DNA from: Cordilura impudica
Taxonomy: Eukaryota > Arthropoda > Insecta > Diptera > Scathophagidae
Assembly (NCBI GenBank): GCA_963682025.1
Contig: OY821519.1
Location: 105,038,480 to 105,102,479, forward strand
Direction of reading: 5' to 3'
Length of the DNA stretch: 64,000 bases
Below the pieces are notes generated by a model. The model ran no database searches. It was not told the origin of the DNA and saw only the letters and a list, made by a program, of their open reading frames with translations. Within the stretch, counting starts at the first letter, position 1; the number at the start of each line of letters is the position of its first letter. Positions 37,721 to 49,944 of the stretch are shown here, piece after piece. Both the position numbers and the translations under genes were made by a program.

Positions 37721-37944
37721 TTTTAGTCTTTTTATCTTATACCTAAAAAAAATATTCAAAAAGGTTTTTTTTCTTGTAAATTTTTCCTCCCATGCTAAGT
37801 ATATTACTCATTTTTGTGTTCAAATTATTAGTAGTTTATTTATAATAAAGTAGAAAAGGATCTTACCTAAACTCTTTAGTATTTAAGATAAATTTAAACA
37901 TGACATGAAATATTATATAGTAAATAGAAGAATTGAATTGAATT

Positions 37945-39143
37945 TAATTTTTATTTTTTTTTTTGTCTCCCCCTTTTTTTCGAACAAAATATAATTTGTA
38001 CCTATATCTCCCCAGTATTATAATATGAGACTCGTTCTTGTTATACTGTATTGTTAAAAAATTAAATAAAATAAATAAATAAAATATTAAATATTGCAAC
38101 CAAATATTAAGTGAATAACAACCTACTTTTGCAGCACTGATTTGATGGGTAATATGAAGTTCTTTTTTTTCAATTGGAAGTAAGTTTATTTTTAAAATTA
38201 AATATGTTTTAGTTAAGGAGTAATAAATTAACCCACTGCAACAAAAACATCTGCAGGGGTATTTGGTTCGACTACATATTGTTTCCGTATACTGTAAAAA
38301 CTTACCTCGAAAAACTCCTCTCAAGGAAATTATTATTTCCTTAATTTTTGTTTAAAATAAATAACATCATAATTTTATTATCAACATTATATTTTTACTA
38401 ATTCATTCTCTCCACTTCTAACTTCTTACTTACGTTTAGTGAACTTAAGATGCATACATACCTATTAATAGTACATAACTTGAGTTAATTGTCAAATATT
38501 TGTTTAACCAATGTTTATCAATTAAAATGCGACAAATACTTGCTCTCAATAACCCAACACCAAACCAAACCCACTTCGTCGTTTCAACTCTTGTCGTACA
38601 TGAGTACTCATTTTAAAAAGCTTTATGCAACATTGTTCTTAAGAAGTGCAACATGAGCACATGTAGTTACTACACTACTTGACATTTTAATGGGTAGAAA
38701 AATATTTAAGGGCAAAATTTCTTCCGCATTTTGTGATATGGTAAAAGAATAAACATATATTTATGTATGCAGGCATATTCGTACAGGCAGATATGTGTGT
38801 AATGCGCTGTACGTCTGTGTTCGGAGAAGGAGTATTTACTGTGACATAAAATGAGTCTGGTTTTTGTTTCCTGTTTCATTGTGCAAAATGTTTACAGAAG
38901 ACTTCAAAGTCTCACTTAATTGGATTGTTTGCGGCATTTTATCATATCTTGAGTATTGTTTAACAACCAAGTAGATCTAAAAGTGCAAGTAGTTAATGAT
39001 TTAACCTTGCATGTTTAATCTTTAATGTTGTGTTTAAGTAATTAATGTTAATGAATTGAGTACACAAAAATAAATAAACTATACAACATAAAAAAAAAAA
39101 TATTTTGTAACACAACTTTATTAAATAATTTCAGCAGGCTGAA
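37945..39143. other. no gene seen
   Basis: AT-rich spacer with poly-T runs; a 126-codon minus-strand ORF at 37944-38324 has low-complexity composition and no recognisable domain. Confidence 0.35.
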
Positions 39144-39929
39144 ATATCTGTGGTTTTCTAGAATAACCGCGTATGTCATAAAATAAAAATATTCAGGGGA
39201 GCCAAAAAACGTTATATTTGGAATTATGGGCTCGATATAAAGAAAAATATTTAAGCTTTGAGCTTTTTTTTTAACAGTCCTGTAGATATGGGCAATAAAT
39301 ACTTTATATAAAATTTTGAGTCAAAAATCTTCATAGGAATAGATCCTAGAGAAGGACGAAAAAAACAATATGTAAATTACACTTAAAGTGTGTGCATATA
39401 AAACAACTTATGTCGACAAACGTCGTTTTCTTTGGAAAAAAAACTACCCATGCAACCACCCATATAGACATAAGTTGTTGTTGCTTGAAAAATGAATTTT
39501 TTTTGTTCGTCAACAAAAAGTTAACGGGACTTAGGACGAGAATATAGCAAAGTATCAAGAATAATAGTGACAAAAAGTAACAGAAATAAACACATAAGTT
39601 TTTACAAGTGGTTATATACTAAAAACTAATCCAAAATTATTTTGCATTTTTTTTTTCATTAATAACAACGTATGTCGCTATGTGTTGTTTTCTGAGAAAA
39701 TAATTTGTCAGCGATCAAACGTAGGTTTACATACGTCGTTGGTGCTGCAAATTAATTTAATAAACATCTAAGTTACGTCGTTATTTAAAGAAAACACTCA
39801 GAAATGGTCAATATTATAAAAAAAAAATTGAACACATGTAAAGAGCGTTAAAAATTAATATATTTGGCATCGTTAACTCAAAACTGACAAAAATGGACAT
39901 ACGCGGTAATTCCAGAAAACCACAGATAT
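39144..39929. mobile_element. TIR element with 34-bp inverted repeats
   Basis: The left end (39144-39177; ATATCTGTGGTTTTCTAGAA..) and right end (39896-39929) are inverted repeats matching at 32 of 34 positions. TA at both outer edges fits a TA target site. The interior repeats ACGTCGTT-type motifs. A 75-codon minus-strand ORF has no transposase features. Most likely a non-autonomous Tc1/mariner-like element, superfamily unproven. Confidence 0.65.
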
Positions 39930-40181
39930 GACAATCGTTCGATATGATGTGGTCACAAAATTAAGTTATTAACATCACTGTGATATTATCAAAATGCTCT
40001 GTATCGTGAAATTTTATTTAGTGGTTGGAAAAATAAATATTTTTAATACTAAATTCGTATAGACAAAGCCATTTAGTTTTATTTATGATATTGAAATAAA
40101 AACTGAAGCCATTAATTTCTTAAAATTTATTTCCTATGTGTGCCAGATATTTTCTAAGATTTGCTGGATCGTTATTCTAAG

Positions 40182-40260
40182 TTGTATACCCCATTATTCT
40201 CTGTGGTCAGGTTATAATAAGTTTGTTCAGATGTTTTATATTACCAAAAATATCTTACAA
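40182..40260 (-). repeat. HINE family R terminal fragment, diverged
   Basis: TATACCCCATTATTCTCTGT.. and TTACCAAAAATAT match the hairpin-end portion of family R. The remainder is not recognisable. The ORF at 40138-40410 runs through it by chance. Confidence 0.4.
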
Positions 40261-41489
40261 ATACCAAGACAGCTTGGCCCCGAAGAACTTCTGATATATT
40301 CTACAGTAGAAATTTGGTTTTACAAACAAAATTTAATAGAAGTTCTTTGTTCAGCCAAATCCGATATTTTTAAAATAGTGAAAGTCTTCTTCAGTCCTTT
40401 ACAAACATGAGCATCGCTATTGACCCAGTGCAGATATTGCCATGGTATTTGGTACAGTTATCAAAAGCGATACTAGAAATAAAAATAAAAATAATATTTG
40501 CCAGAATCGATAAAGCCGCTAATTTTTTATTGTAAAGTAACTGATTCATTGGTATACAGTACGAGTATTAATTATTAATTTTCAGTTAGTAACAATTACT
40601 TAAATAAATAGTTACACGAAGAATTTATTTTGGAAATTCAGGTTACCAAAATAGCAGCATCCTTCATTCTTTAGGAGAAATGGACCAATTAGGCATTCCA
40701 CTCTATCGCTTCGGAAGGAAGCGAAGATGAAGCTGGCTTAGATGAATCAAATATCTAGCTTTCCGAAAAAGTGGGTAAGTTGTTAATAGTATTTCAGTAT
40801 GAAATTGGTTATACTTTGTGCTAGCTTAAAAATATCAACAGATATCCACGCGAAGCAAAAAAACATTATTCTTGTTTCCGGGATATCACGTACTGGGTTG
40901 AAACGAAATGCAGTATAAATTGGTCTCCATAACGACTCGTATTATGGAGACAGACAGACTGGGACATTGTTATAAATCAAAGGTTTCAGGCAGCCGACAT
41001 TACTGACAACACCTCTTATTTGGGATTAACAAATGGAACTATCGTCTATATAATTCATATATTATGTGAGTGCGTTTAACTCTTTTTCATTTCGAAAATA
41101 TGGGTCCTGAGGACATACAACTTTCTTGTCGATCTTCGGTGCTTACATTCATTAGGAGTGTGACATGAACATGAGTAAATTTATCATAAAATCAATAAAT
41201 TTCCAAATAAATAGCTGGACCGGCCACCGAAATTGAACAAAATATAATATCTTTGTCTATATATATCTACTTTACATGTGTATGTCACTCAAAACTTAAA
41301 CGGATGGACTGGGTTTTGTGAAGTATTATGTGTGCTATTACATTGATTCGAGAATGGCTCAGATCAGTGTTAGACCAAGATCGGATCAGTGGGCATGGCA
41401 CCACCCACAGTGTAAGTATTTAATATAATATATTTCGATTACTATGATAGGAAGAACTTTGATACTTGGTATGATGTGGGCAACAAAAT
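40261..41489. other. no gene seen; Helitron-like traces
   Basis: Spacer. 41370-41470 (GATCAGTGGGCATGGCACCA.., ATTACTATGATAGG) resembles Helitron family 1 modules. Nothing else is identified. Confidence 0.3.
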
Positions 41490-42235
41490 ATAATATTGTC
41501 AATGAATATCAGTCTGGTTTTCGTAAAAATTACTCAACAATTGATAACATATATAATTTTGCAGCAATTGTAAACATTAAATTTCAAGAAAAAAAAAAGT
41601 TTTAGCATTTTTTGTAGACTTTAAAGCCGCATTCGATCGAGTTCCAAGGAAGCTCCTGATTTATAAACTACATCAAATGGGATTATCTACAAAAATTGTA
41701 AATTTTATAGAAAATATATATGAAAACACGAAATCTGCAGTATGGACTGGAACTGAGTTATCAGATTACTTTGATACCAATTCTGGAGTTAAACAAGGAT
41801 GTTTAATATCACCACTTTTATTCTCACTATATCTTAACGACCTGCATCACAGTCTAAGAGGTGGTATTTTTATATATGATATAAATACACGTGTACTTAG
41901 GTATGCAGATGATATCTTGATTCTATAAGAAGACGTTAAAGTGCTACAAGAAATGATTAACAACTTAGAAATCTATTGCAAAATATGAATGGAAGTTAAT
42001 CTTACAAAGTCAGAGATAATGGTTTTTCGGAAAGGTGGTCGTATTGGGTCAAATGAAACATGGAAATTTATGGGAGAAGAAGTTAAAATTGTGTCACAGT
42101 ATAAATATCTAGGTATTTTGCTGACACCTAGAATGTCTTTCACCAAGCATGAGAGTGCAAAAAATGATGCAGCAAAAGTTTGCATTAATATAACATGGAA
42201 AAGCTTTACTGGAAAAAGTACAGTATGCAGAAGTA

Positions 42236-43773
42236 CAGTATATAGAAAAAATAAGTTTCCAATGTCATATATTTAAATTGGTGAACTGTGAACTTCCTAA
42301 AGCTTATGAATTGATACATACCATTCTCATATTAAAAACTACTCATACTATTGTTCTTATTGGTGAAGTTTGAAAGGTTTTGCTCTTCAATAGAAATAAC
42401 GGTAATACCAGTTTCACAGAAACAAATAATGTGTACATTGAAAAAGTAAGATTCCATAAGCAATCAAGTAGTGAAACATTGCACACTAACAATAAAATCT
42501 TGATATTTTAATAAATTTAGTTAATTTTGCATACAAATAAATACGTTAAAGGTAATTTTTTCTACCATTTTATTAATTTTGATTACTTTTTTCATAAAAT
42601 TAACCCTTTAATTTAATAGGAAATAATTTAATTTTGCAAAAAAAAAAATGGGTAAATTCAAACAATTGACAACTGAGGAACGAAAAGTAATTATTAGTCT
42701 TTATAAAGATGGCCACAACTTTCGATATATTGGCCAAAAATTTGGCAAATCGCATACAGCAGTTCGTAAAGTGATTGTGGCCTTCGAGAATGAACACAGA
42801 GTTTGTGTTAAAAACAGTCCAGGAATTGCCCCGTCAGTATTTACCATTCGTAACAGGCTAAGAGAATGTGGCAAACATGGGCGCGTAGCTCGTAAGCAAA
42901 GTAAATAAGACCAAAAGAATGCTGTTTTATGAGGAACACGTTTTAAAGCCCAAAGAATTTTGGTACAACATTTTATGGAATGACGAATCAATGATAAGAC
43001 TGAAATACTCTCAAGGTATGATACTCGTTTGGCGTAAGGCAGGAGACGAACTATCATATAAGTGTACGTTCCAACTGTAAAAGCGGTAGAGAGAGGTTTG
43101 AGGGTGTGGGGCTGCCTTTCTGCCAAAGGTACTGGTGAAATCATCGTATTAGAAGGAAAAGTAAATGCTGCTGTGTATAAATATGAGAACTCTGGAGCAA
43201 ACAGCTATACCTGAGGGGAATCGCTTAATAGGTGAACATTTCATATTCCAGCAGGATAATACGCCTATACATACAGCGAAAAGGATGGTGGAATACCTTG
43301 CTGATAGAAATGTTCCTATTTTAAAGTGGCCACCCCAAAGTCCAGACCTTTTTCCCATCGAGAACGCTTGGGCTATACTTAAAATTCGGATTGCTGAGGC
43401 GGCCCTCAAAACCTTAGCCAACTTAAAGATTGCATTGTTTCGAACTGGAAAAATATTAGTCCAGCAGAGTGCCTAAAGTTCGTAGACACTATGCAAGTCC
43501 GCCTTGCTAAAATGTCTCTCCGAAATGGAGGTCACTGCAGTTACTAAGCGAGATTGAAACAAATTTTTTCTACTATTTTCTTTGAATTCTTTTAAGTTTT
43601 TTTATCTGGCTACAATGAATATATAATTTATGTTAATATTTTTTATTTGTTACTACTGCTGAAGTTAAAAACGTACAATAAATACAAAGAATTTTTAAAA
43701 ATACTACACAAAAAAAGTTTCAAACGTTTTAATCTATAAATATTCTTTGGAAACTTATTTTTTCCACATACTG
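42236..43773 (+). mobile_element. Tc1-family transposon with clear TIRs and TA TSD
   Basis: 27-bp inverted repeats (left 42236-42262, CAGTATATAGAAAAAATAAG..; right 43747-43773) match at 25 of 27. TA duplications flank them (42234-42235, 43774-43775). It sits inside a LINE and its removal restores the LINE frame, so the boundaries are firm. Confidence 0.9.
42648..43545 (+). pseudogene. Tc1-like DD34E transposase
   Basis: An N-terminal helix-turn-helix ORF (42648-42908; MGKFKQLTTEERKVII, GQKFGKSHTAVRKVI) is followed after a frameshift by the catalytic domain. WYNILWNDES holds the first Asp, FQQDNTPIHTA the second, and PQSPDLFPIENAW the Glu, with 34 residues between second Asp and Glu. All three catalytic residues are present, but stops near 42906 and 43078 and shifts at about 43165 and 43475 inactivate it. 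A large part of the second DNA-binding domain (after CGKHGRVARK) is deleted. Confidence 0.8.
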
Positions 43774-44595
43774 TATGTTTCCAGAGTACTATTTGACTAT
43801 GATCACGAAAGATTACCCTACAAACTATCGAAAGTAATAATCTCCAAATATATTTATTGGTATAAAAACTACATTGATCGTCTAAATAATTACAACATAG
43901 ATTCCGACAACATAAGCCAATGCAAAGACGTATGGAACAACACATGCAGAGCTTTACTCCAACAAATGAAGACGCAATCCAATTATGAGAGGGCATTACA
44001 AAGTGAACGAAGAATTTATAAATTTTTGGACTTCTCCAAATGTATTACTTATTGTAATGAGAGCTACAACCAGAGCAAAAAATTTCGTTGATAATGAAAA
44101 GCCGTGGTGACCTTTTGTATTTAAACGCAACTAAATATAGCATCGAACAACCTATTGCACAATCCAGAATTTGCTCAATGTGCAACTTAAAAGAAGAGGA
44201 AACAATTCAACATTTCTTGGGAAGGTGTCCCGTACTGCAACATATAAGATGCAGATTACTCCGATACTCAAGATTAACAGATTATGAAATCTTTAATATT
44301 CAAAACGGTGATACATTTGAAGATTGGAATCCCTTATATAATTATGTTCGAAATGCTTTGAAATATAGACAGTTTTTAATTACAGAATACAATTATTAAA
44401 TAAAAATTAATGAAATCAGTATATTGGTATAAATAAATACAAATTTTATATTTTTTATATATTTTTATTCTTTTATATTTAAATCAAATCTTTCGGCTGA
44501 CGGTAAATCTATCAAGCCGTATAAATTCTTTATATTGTACATTTTAATATTTTTGTTATATTTACTTGTAAAATTTTGATGAATAAAGAATATTA

Positions 44596-44600
<5 letters not shown>

Positions 44601-44626
<26 letters not shown>
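44601..44626. repeat. (CT)13 microsatellite
   Basis: A perfect CT dinucleotide run that replaces the palindrome end of the adjacent HINE copy. Confidence 0.9.
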
Positions 44627-45477
44627 ATACGATACCCTATACCATGGTTTACAGACCCTATCTCTTCGGTCCAACTAATTTGCTATAGAAAATAAGCATT
44701 GAAAACAATTGGTGCGAGTTGTCCAAATTGTTCTTACCACTGATGATTTCTGAAGGGCACTTTTCGATTGGAGATGGACTCTGGTCCTTTAAATCTGTAG
44801 AGGAATAAAATTGGGTTTTTGGGGATTTTTCTTTTAAATGATTTATTGTAATTTGGCATGGATTGACAAATTACTTAAATCTCAAGAAATTGTTATGGTT
44901 AAGTATGGGAATAAAGTGAATAAAATAAGACAATTAGTATTGAGGTTTAATTGAAATTCATTTATTTCGATGCTCATACAAAACCAAATTTGAGAAAAAG
45001 TGAAAATCGGGAAGCAGCTTCATATGGGGGGTTATGACAAAGAATTGCCATATGGGGTTTATTTTTAGACATATAACAAACGGATGTAATAAACACACAC
45101 AAACTCAATTTGACCGAGATCTATATGATAATTTGGATTTTATGGAAATTTAAGTCGATTTCATAAGGGTCATTCGTATGGGGACTAGGTCTGAAAATTA
45201 ACCGAATTTCACCAGTTTCAACAGCGTTCATCCCATGACTAATAAAAGCTTATACAATAAATTTCATCAAAATATGTTCATATTTGCGACCTGTAGTTTG
45301 ATTAAAAAATTTACATGGACACACAGACGGAGAGACGGACATTGCAAAATCGACTCAGAAAGTGATTCTGAGTTGATCGACATAATAAAAGATGGGTCTA
45401 GGTCAAATATTTTTGGTAGTTACAAACAACAGCACAAAGTCATTATACCCAAACCACATAGTGGTATGGGGTGTAAT
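44626..45477 (+). mobile_element. HINE family R, 5'-truncated, with unrelated insert
   Basis: Begins TATACGATACCCTATACCAT without the palindrome, runs to about 44704, then resumes at about 44975 (CAAAACCAAATTTGAG) and continues to the CCACATAGTGG hairpin end. About 270 bp between have no similarity to family R and no identified origin. Confidence 0.65.
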
Positions 45478-45854
45478 TAATGAATATTAATAAATAAAAA
45501 TTTTGGTGCTGACCATCTTGTCTGAATCACTAGAACTATCCATCTAATATCATATGTGCGCGAGGTTTTCCGAATTATTTTTGTTGATGTTAACCTCGCC
45601 GCCCCTCCCACTGTGTGGCGCTATGGTCGCTTTTTTCGCAAATTCATGTTTATGAACCGACTTGGCTCAAATTCTCACAATTATAATTAAATAAATGGAA
45701 AGTCTTTGGCAAAACGTACAAAATTTAAGTGGCCCTCTCAAGGCTATCGATGCGTAAGCGTGTCTTGCATATTAAAAATGCTCGTAGTCAATTATATGCA
45801 GTCCGCATGTTACAATAAGTTATTATTCACTAAGATCAGACGAATATTATATTA

Positions 45855-46165
45855 CTAGCAGATTCCAGCTCTCGAAATTCGAGTGCAATTTCTAGGAAAC
45901 TTTCATCTTAGCCAATCCACAAACCAACACTTTTTTGGTTTATTATTATTGTGAATGAAGATGACATACTCATTAACAAACACATTCAGAAATTTAATTA
46001 ACACGCACATAGCATATGTATAATTTTATGTATGTGTTAGTGGCAACTTTAAATGCAATTTACTCAAAATAAAGGAAAGAATTTAAAAATCTGGTGAACG
46101 GCTAAAAGAAATACTTTTCAAATAATATACGTTTGGTCAAAAGCGGGATAAAACGATAGAACAAA
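45855..46165 (+). repeat. repeat Z, uninterrupted copy
   Basis: AGCAGATTCCAGCTCTCGAA.. through CACAAACCAACACTT, TATGTATAATTTTATGTATG and AATGCAATTTACTCAAAATA. The same sequence occurs at 59138-60215, where a HINE interrupts it, so this copy gives the empty site. Non-coding; element type unknown. The preceding 45478-45854 holds nothing recognised. Confidence 0.7.
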
Positions 46166-46689
46166 AAATTGGTAACAAAGAATCGCCTAGCCTATTAATA
46201 TTATAGATATTAAATCGAAAATAAAATTTCCATTTAACCTATTAACGCCTGGTGTAATATAAATAATACCCAATTTCAAGTTGACGTAAAAATTATCTAA
46301 TACAGTTTTTCACTCTGGCAACGATTTTTAAATGTCAATAAGAGTGCATACCATAACCATGTACATATCTGTAGTAAATCTCAGTTATATATTAAGAATG
46401 AGGGTAATACCCGTTTTATGGTAGCGATTTATTTCGTGTTGGCGAGTGAGTGCTTACTTAGTTTATTTTACATAATTTGATGTTGAAAAGCATTAAGATG
46501 CATCATATTTGCTCGATAATATTAACTTTTAGTTAAACCTATTTAAAACGTTTTAGGTCATATTGCGTTGTTCGTGCTGTAATATATAAAAGCTGCTCTA
46601 CTTGGTTTAGTACATTGGCTGCGCTTTCGGGTTGAAGTGTTTACTTGGTTTTTGTTTGTTTTTCTTTAAAATAGCGATCTTTTATATTT
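46166..46689. other. possible 5' flank of a piggyBac element
   Basis: No coding. A TTAA followed by CGCCTGGTGTAATATAAATA at about 46245 could be the piggyBac 5' terminus, but no matching 3' terminus was found. Confidence 0.25.
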
Positions 46690-48630
46690 ATATCTTAGGT
46701 TAGAAAATGCAATACAGGGCATTATTAACCAAGACAGTGAAGATCTTGCTAATTAGGATTTATTTATACTGCCATCAAATCCAGGCGTTATCACCGATGA
46801 GGAGGCAGGTGAAGACGACGACCTGTAGAGAAACAAATTACCTCGAAGTGTTTTCGGTAATATAGAAGTAAGTACTCATAGACGTGCCATTACCGTTGAA
46901 GATCAATGGAGTAGCGATGACGATGAACCCCTCCAAACACTCCCGTCATCTAAGGGGTGATTTTTTAAGAGCTATAGGAAAGTTTTCCAAAAAAAACACA
47001 TAAAATTCAGAAAAATGCATGAAATCTTTATTTGAATCGATAGTACGGTCCATATAATTTAATGTTTGAAGATTATTTCATGCAAATGTTGACCGTGACT
47101 GCGCCTCAAATGGTCCATCCGCTTAGTCCAATTTTGGCATACTCTTTCCAACATTTCGGCCGGTATCTCATGAATAAATGCTTCAATGTTGTCTTCCAAT
47201 ACGTCAATTGAAGCGGGATTGTCTGTATAGACATGAGCTTTAACATAGCCCCACAAAAAATGGTCTAAAGGCGTTAAAGCGCACGATCTAGGCGGCCAAT
47301 TGACCTGTCCCGAACGTGAAATAAAATGTTCACCGAATTCGCCTCTCAATAAGTCCTTTGTTGCGCGTGCTGTGTGGCATGTGGCACCGTCTGGTTGAAT
47401 CCACATGTCATGCAAGTCCAGCTCTTGCATTTTGGGCAAAAAAAGTTGGATATCATCTCGCGGTAGCGCTCACCATTAACAGTTACGTTACGATTCGCAT
47501 CATCTTTGAAGAAGTATGGTCCAATGATGCCACCAGCCCATAAACCGCAGCAAACTGTGACTTTTTCTGGATGCATTGGTAGCTCTTCTAATGCTCCTGG
47601 CTGATATTCACTCCAAAATCGACAATTCTGCTTATTTACGTACCCATTGAGCCAAAATTGAGTGGGTCGATCAAACTGACCATAAAATGGAAGAAGCGCG
47701 CGATGAACTTTCTTAACAGAGCACGCATTTTGATAATAAAATTCAATAACTTGCAAGCGTTGTTCGTTTGTAAAACGATTCATGGTTAAATTATAGACCA
47801 AACTGAAGATGTTTGACAATGAAACAAAACACGAAACGTGCGTCAGCTGTGTTGCCAAAAAGATAATAGCTAAAAAATCACCCTTTACTTCACGGCATGT
47901 ACCAAAGTGAAAAAGTATTGAAAGTAGGGCTGCGTTACCAACTTATAGAAAATGTGCCCCTTTTTATTCAGTTTTTCTTTCTACTCCTAACCAAAAATAT
48001 GTTGAAAAACGACGTGCTTATGTTTCGGAAATTTTACATGATGTGACCCCACTAAAAGTTTTTGAGCAACTTTTTGATGATGAAGTACTAGAGCTTGTCG
48101 CAATGCAAAACAATTGGAACGATTGCATTTTTTGCAAAAGAGGGGCATACTTATACTTACCGGATATCTTAAATTACTTAGTGAAATGTCGTATTGGAGC
48201 TTAGATGACGACCTAAGTATGCCATTAGTTTCAGAGTGCATGTTAAGATATAGGTTCGTGGAAATTAAAAAGAAGCAGCATTTTGAAGATAAGGCTTTGG
48301 CTATAACATCTACTGATAAGATGTTTAAAATTCCGAATGTCAATTCGAAAAATCACATGAAAATTTACCGATTACCGAATGAATGTTTAAGTACTTTTGC
48401 CAACATTCAGCCAAACAATTTATAATCGGTATGCCTGTGCGGTACGGATATCGTAACTGGGCGTTGACCAGCTTCGATGGCTACCACTAATCGTACAGGC
48501 TCTCGCATTGTGAACTATTGTGAACATGCAGTTTACCTTGATATTGTTTTTAAAGAATTACGACCTGCGCACAGTGGGTTGAATGGTATGAAAATGGCGA
48601 TTAACTCATGGAAGTCGTAATTTTAAAATA
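46690..48630 (+). pseudogene. piggyBac transposase, interrupted by a mariner
   Basis: Before the mariner: an acidic N-terminus (QDSEDLAN, stop, DLFILPSNPGVITDEEAGED, later VEDQWSSDDDEP). After it: PNQKYVEKRRAYVSEILHDV, then TPLKVFEQLFDDEVLELV, the start of the DDE_Tnp_1_7 domain. An ORF at 48114-48425 has YWSLDDDLSMPLVSECM and STDKMFKI. Then come RYGYRNWALTSFDGY (about 48440-48480) and decay. The first catalytic Asp motif (normally DES) reads TFANIQPN and is lost. Several stops and frameshifts. Confidence 0.75.
46953..47885 (-). mobile_element. DD41D-type mariner, internally deleted, inside piggyBac
   Basis: The inverted ends are AAGGGGTGATTTTTTAAGAG and, on the other strand, AAGGGTGATTTTTTAGCT, each flanked by TA (46951-46952, 47886-47887). 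The minus-strand coding reads MNRFTNEQRLQVIEFYYQNA.. to GQFDRPTQ, then jumps in frame to FWLNGYVNKQNCRFW. The HTH and first catalytic Asp are therefore deleted. After a frameshift near 47440 come MWIQPDGATCHTARATKDLL and SCALTPLDHFLWGYVK. The spacing between the two remaining Asp residues is 41, the DD41D pattern (rosa-like lineage). Confidence 0.85.
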
Positions 48631-48640
48631 TTGTAATTTT

Positions 48641-49422
48641 TGTACCCTATACCACTATGTGGTTTGGGTATAATGACTTTGTGCTGCTGTTTGTAACAAC
48701 CAAAAATATTTGACCTAGACCCATCTTTAATTATACCGATCGAATCAGAATCATTTTCTGAGTTGATTTAACAATGTCCGTCCGTCCGTCCGTCCGTCTG
48801 TGTTTCCATGTAAAGCTTGTAATCAAACTGCAGGCCGCAAATATGAATGTATTTTGATGAAATTTGGTACATAAGCTTTTGTCGGCTGTGGGATGAACGC
48901 TGTTGAAATTGGTGAGAATCGGTCCATGTTCAGACCTAGCCCCCATACAAATTACCCATATGAAATCGACATAAATTGCCATAAGATCCAAATTGTCACA
49001 TAGATCTTACTCAAATTGGGTTTGTATGCGTTCATTACATCCATTGATGAGTAGTCCAAAAATGATACCTTTGACCCCATACAGAGCTGCTTCCCGATCT
49101 TCACTTAAATCTATTAAAAAACAAAAATATTGCACTGATTCTTCTCAAATTTTGTTTGTATATATTTTTGCAAAATACAAGAGACTTTACCAAACATAAT
49201 CAGGATCGGTCCATTTTTGTACCAAGTCCCTATATAGATATAGCATCCGATATGAACTGTTTCATATCTGCAGCCAAAAAAAATTAATAAAAATCCCACT
49301 CAAATTTGGTTTTTGCTTATTTTCTATGTCCAGTTAGTTGGGCCTAAGAGATAGGGTCTCTAAACGCATGGTATAGGGTATCGTATAGTCGGTCTAGACC
49401 GACTATAATTTTCTTACTTGTT
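48641..49422 (-). mobile_element. HINE family R, full length
   Basis: Starts TGTACCCTATACCACTATGT, has a (GTCC)n core at 48776-48797, and ends with an intact palindrome (TAGTCGGTCTAGACCGACTA) and CTTACTTGTT. It truncates or abuts the 3' part of the piggyBac pseudogene. Confidence 0.8.
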
Positions 49423-49944
49423 TATTAATGTGTATTCATTAATACATAAATAGCCATTATCGAGAAAACAAAACGGTAAAAAAATTATTTTTAACCTGTT
49501 AGGCACCTTTTTGTATTTTGGGAAAAATATTCTTATTTCAGAAGTTTCGCTGTAACTTTGGAACAAAAAGCGATAAACTAGCAAATTAAATTGCAAATAA
49601 GAGCCTACTTAATGTGCTTTTAGAAAAAGACATATTTTTTTAAGGAAATGTTAAAGGAATAAATATTTAATATGTATTTATATTTAAAATTCAAATCTGA
49701 TTTTTTTAGCCACATTCCATTACTTCATAAATTTAACTCAAAAAAGTCATATTAGGAAGTATTTTTGCTTTTTTTATTGATGAATAATCATAAACACATA
49801 GAAACATCCATTTCAAAAAAAAATATTGAAAAAAAATTTAATGATAGGCGATTGTTTGTTTTTGAAATTCACTGGTTTTATTCATCATTTAATTCAAATT
49901 AATTATTTAACACAAAATCATCATTTACATCATAATCATCATTA
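49423..49944. other. AT-rich, no gene seen
   Basis: Spacer; no recognisable coding or repeat. Confidence 0.35.

Larger units (their letters stand above)
34140..37940 (+). mobile_element. Jockey-clade LINE, the best preserved in the window
   Basis: Holds a gag-like ORF1 (34370-35068 plus upstream codons) and a long ORF2 (about 35085-37720). The 3' UTR ends near a (GAATT)n tract at 37930-37945. Few lesions separate it from an intact ORF2, so it is younger than the other LINEs here. The 5' end lies close to the palindrome end of the HINE at 33323-34113. Confidence 0.75.
41490..44400 (+). pseudogene. LINE RT and C-terminal domain, split by a Tc1 element
   Basis: The left part (41490-42235) has EYQSGFRKNYSTIDNIY, VDFKAAFDRVPRKLL, SGVKQGCLISPLLFSLYLN, RYADDILIL (intact YADD) and YKYLGILLTPRMS. 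The right part (43774-44400) has the LINE C-terminal domain: RGDLLYLNATKYS, CSMCNLKEEETIQHFLGRC, ALKYRQFLITEYNY then stop. Removing the Tc1 and one TA copy restores an open frame across the junction (..YSMQKYVSRVLF). Lesions are a stop after DILIL, one after YCKI (41986), and a shift near 44090. The clade is not assigned with confidence. The 5' half is missing. Confidence 0.75.

Noticed and set aside
37944..38324. 126-codon minus-strand ORF
   Set aside because: Composition follows poly-T and AT tracts; no domain and no signals.
42701..43144. 147-codon minus-strand ORF
   Set aside because: It is antisense to the Tc1 transposase, whose motifs read clearly on the plus strand.
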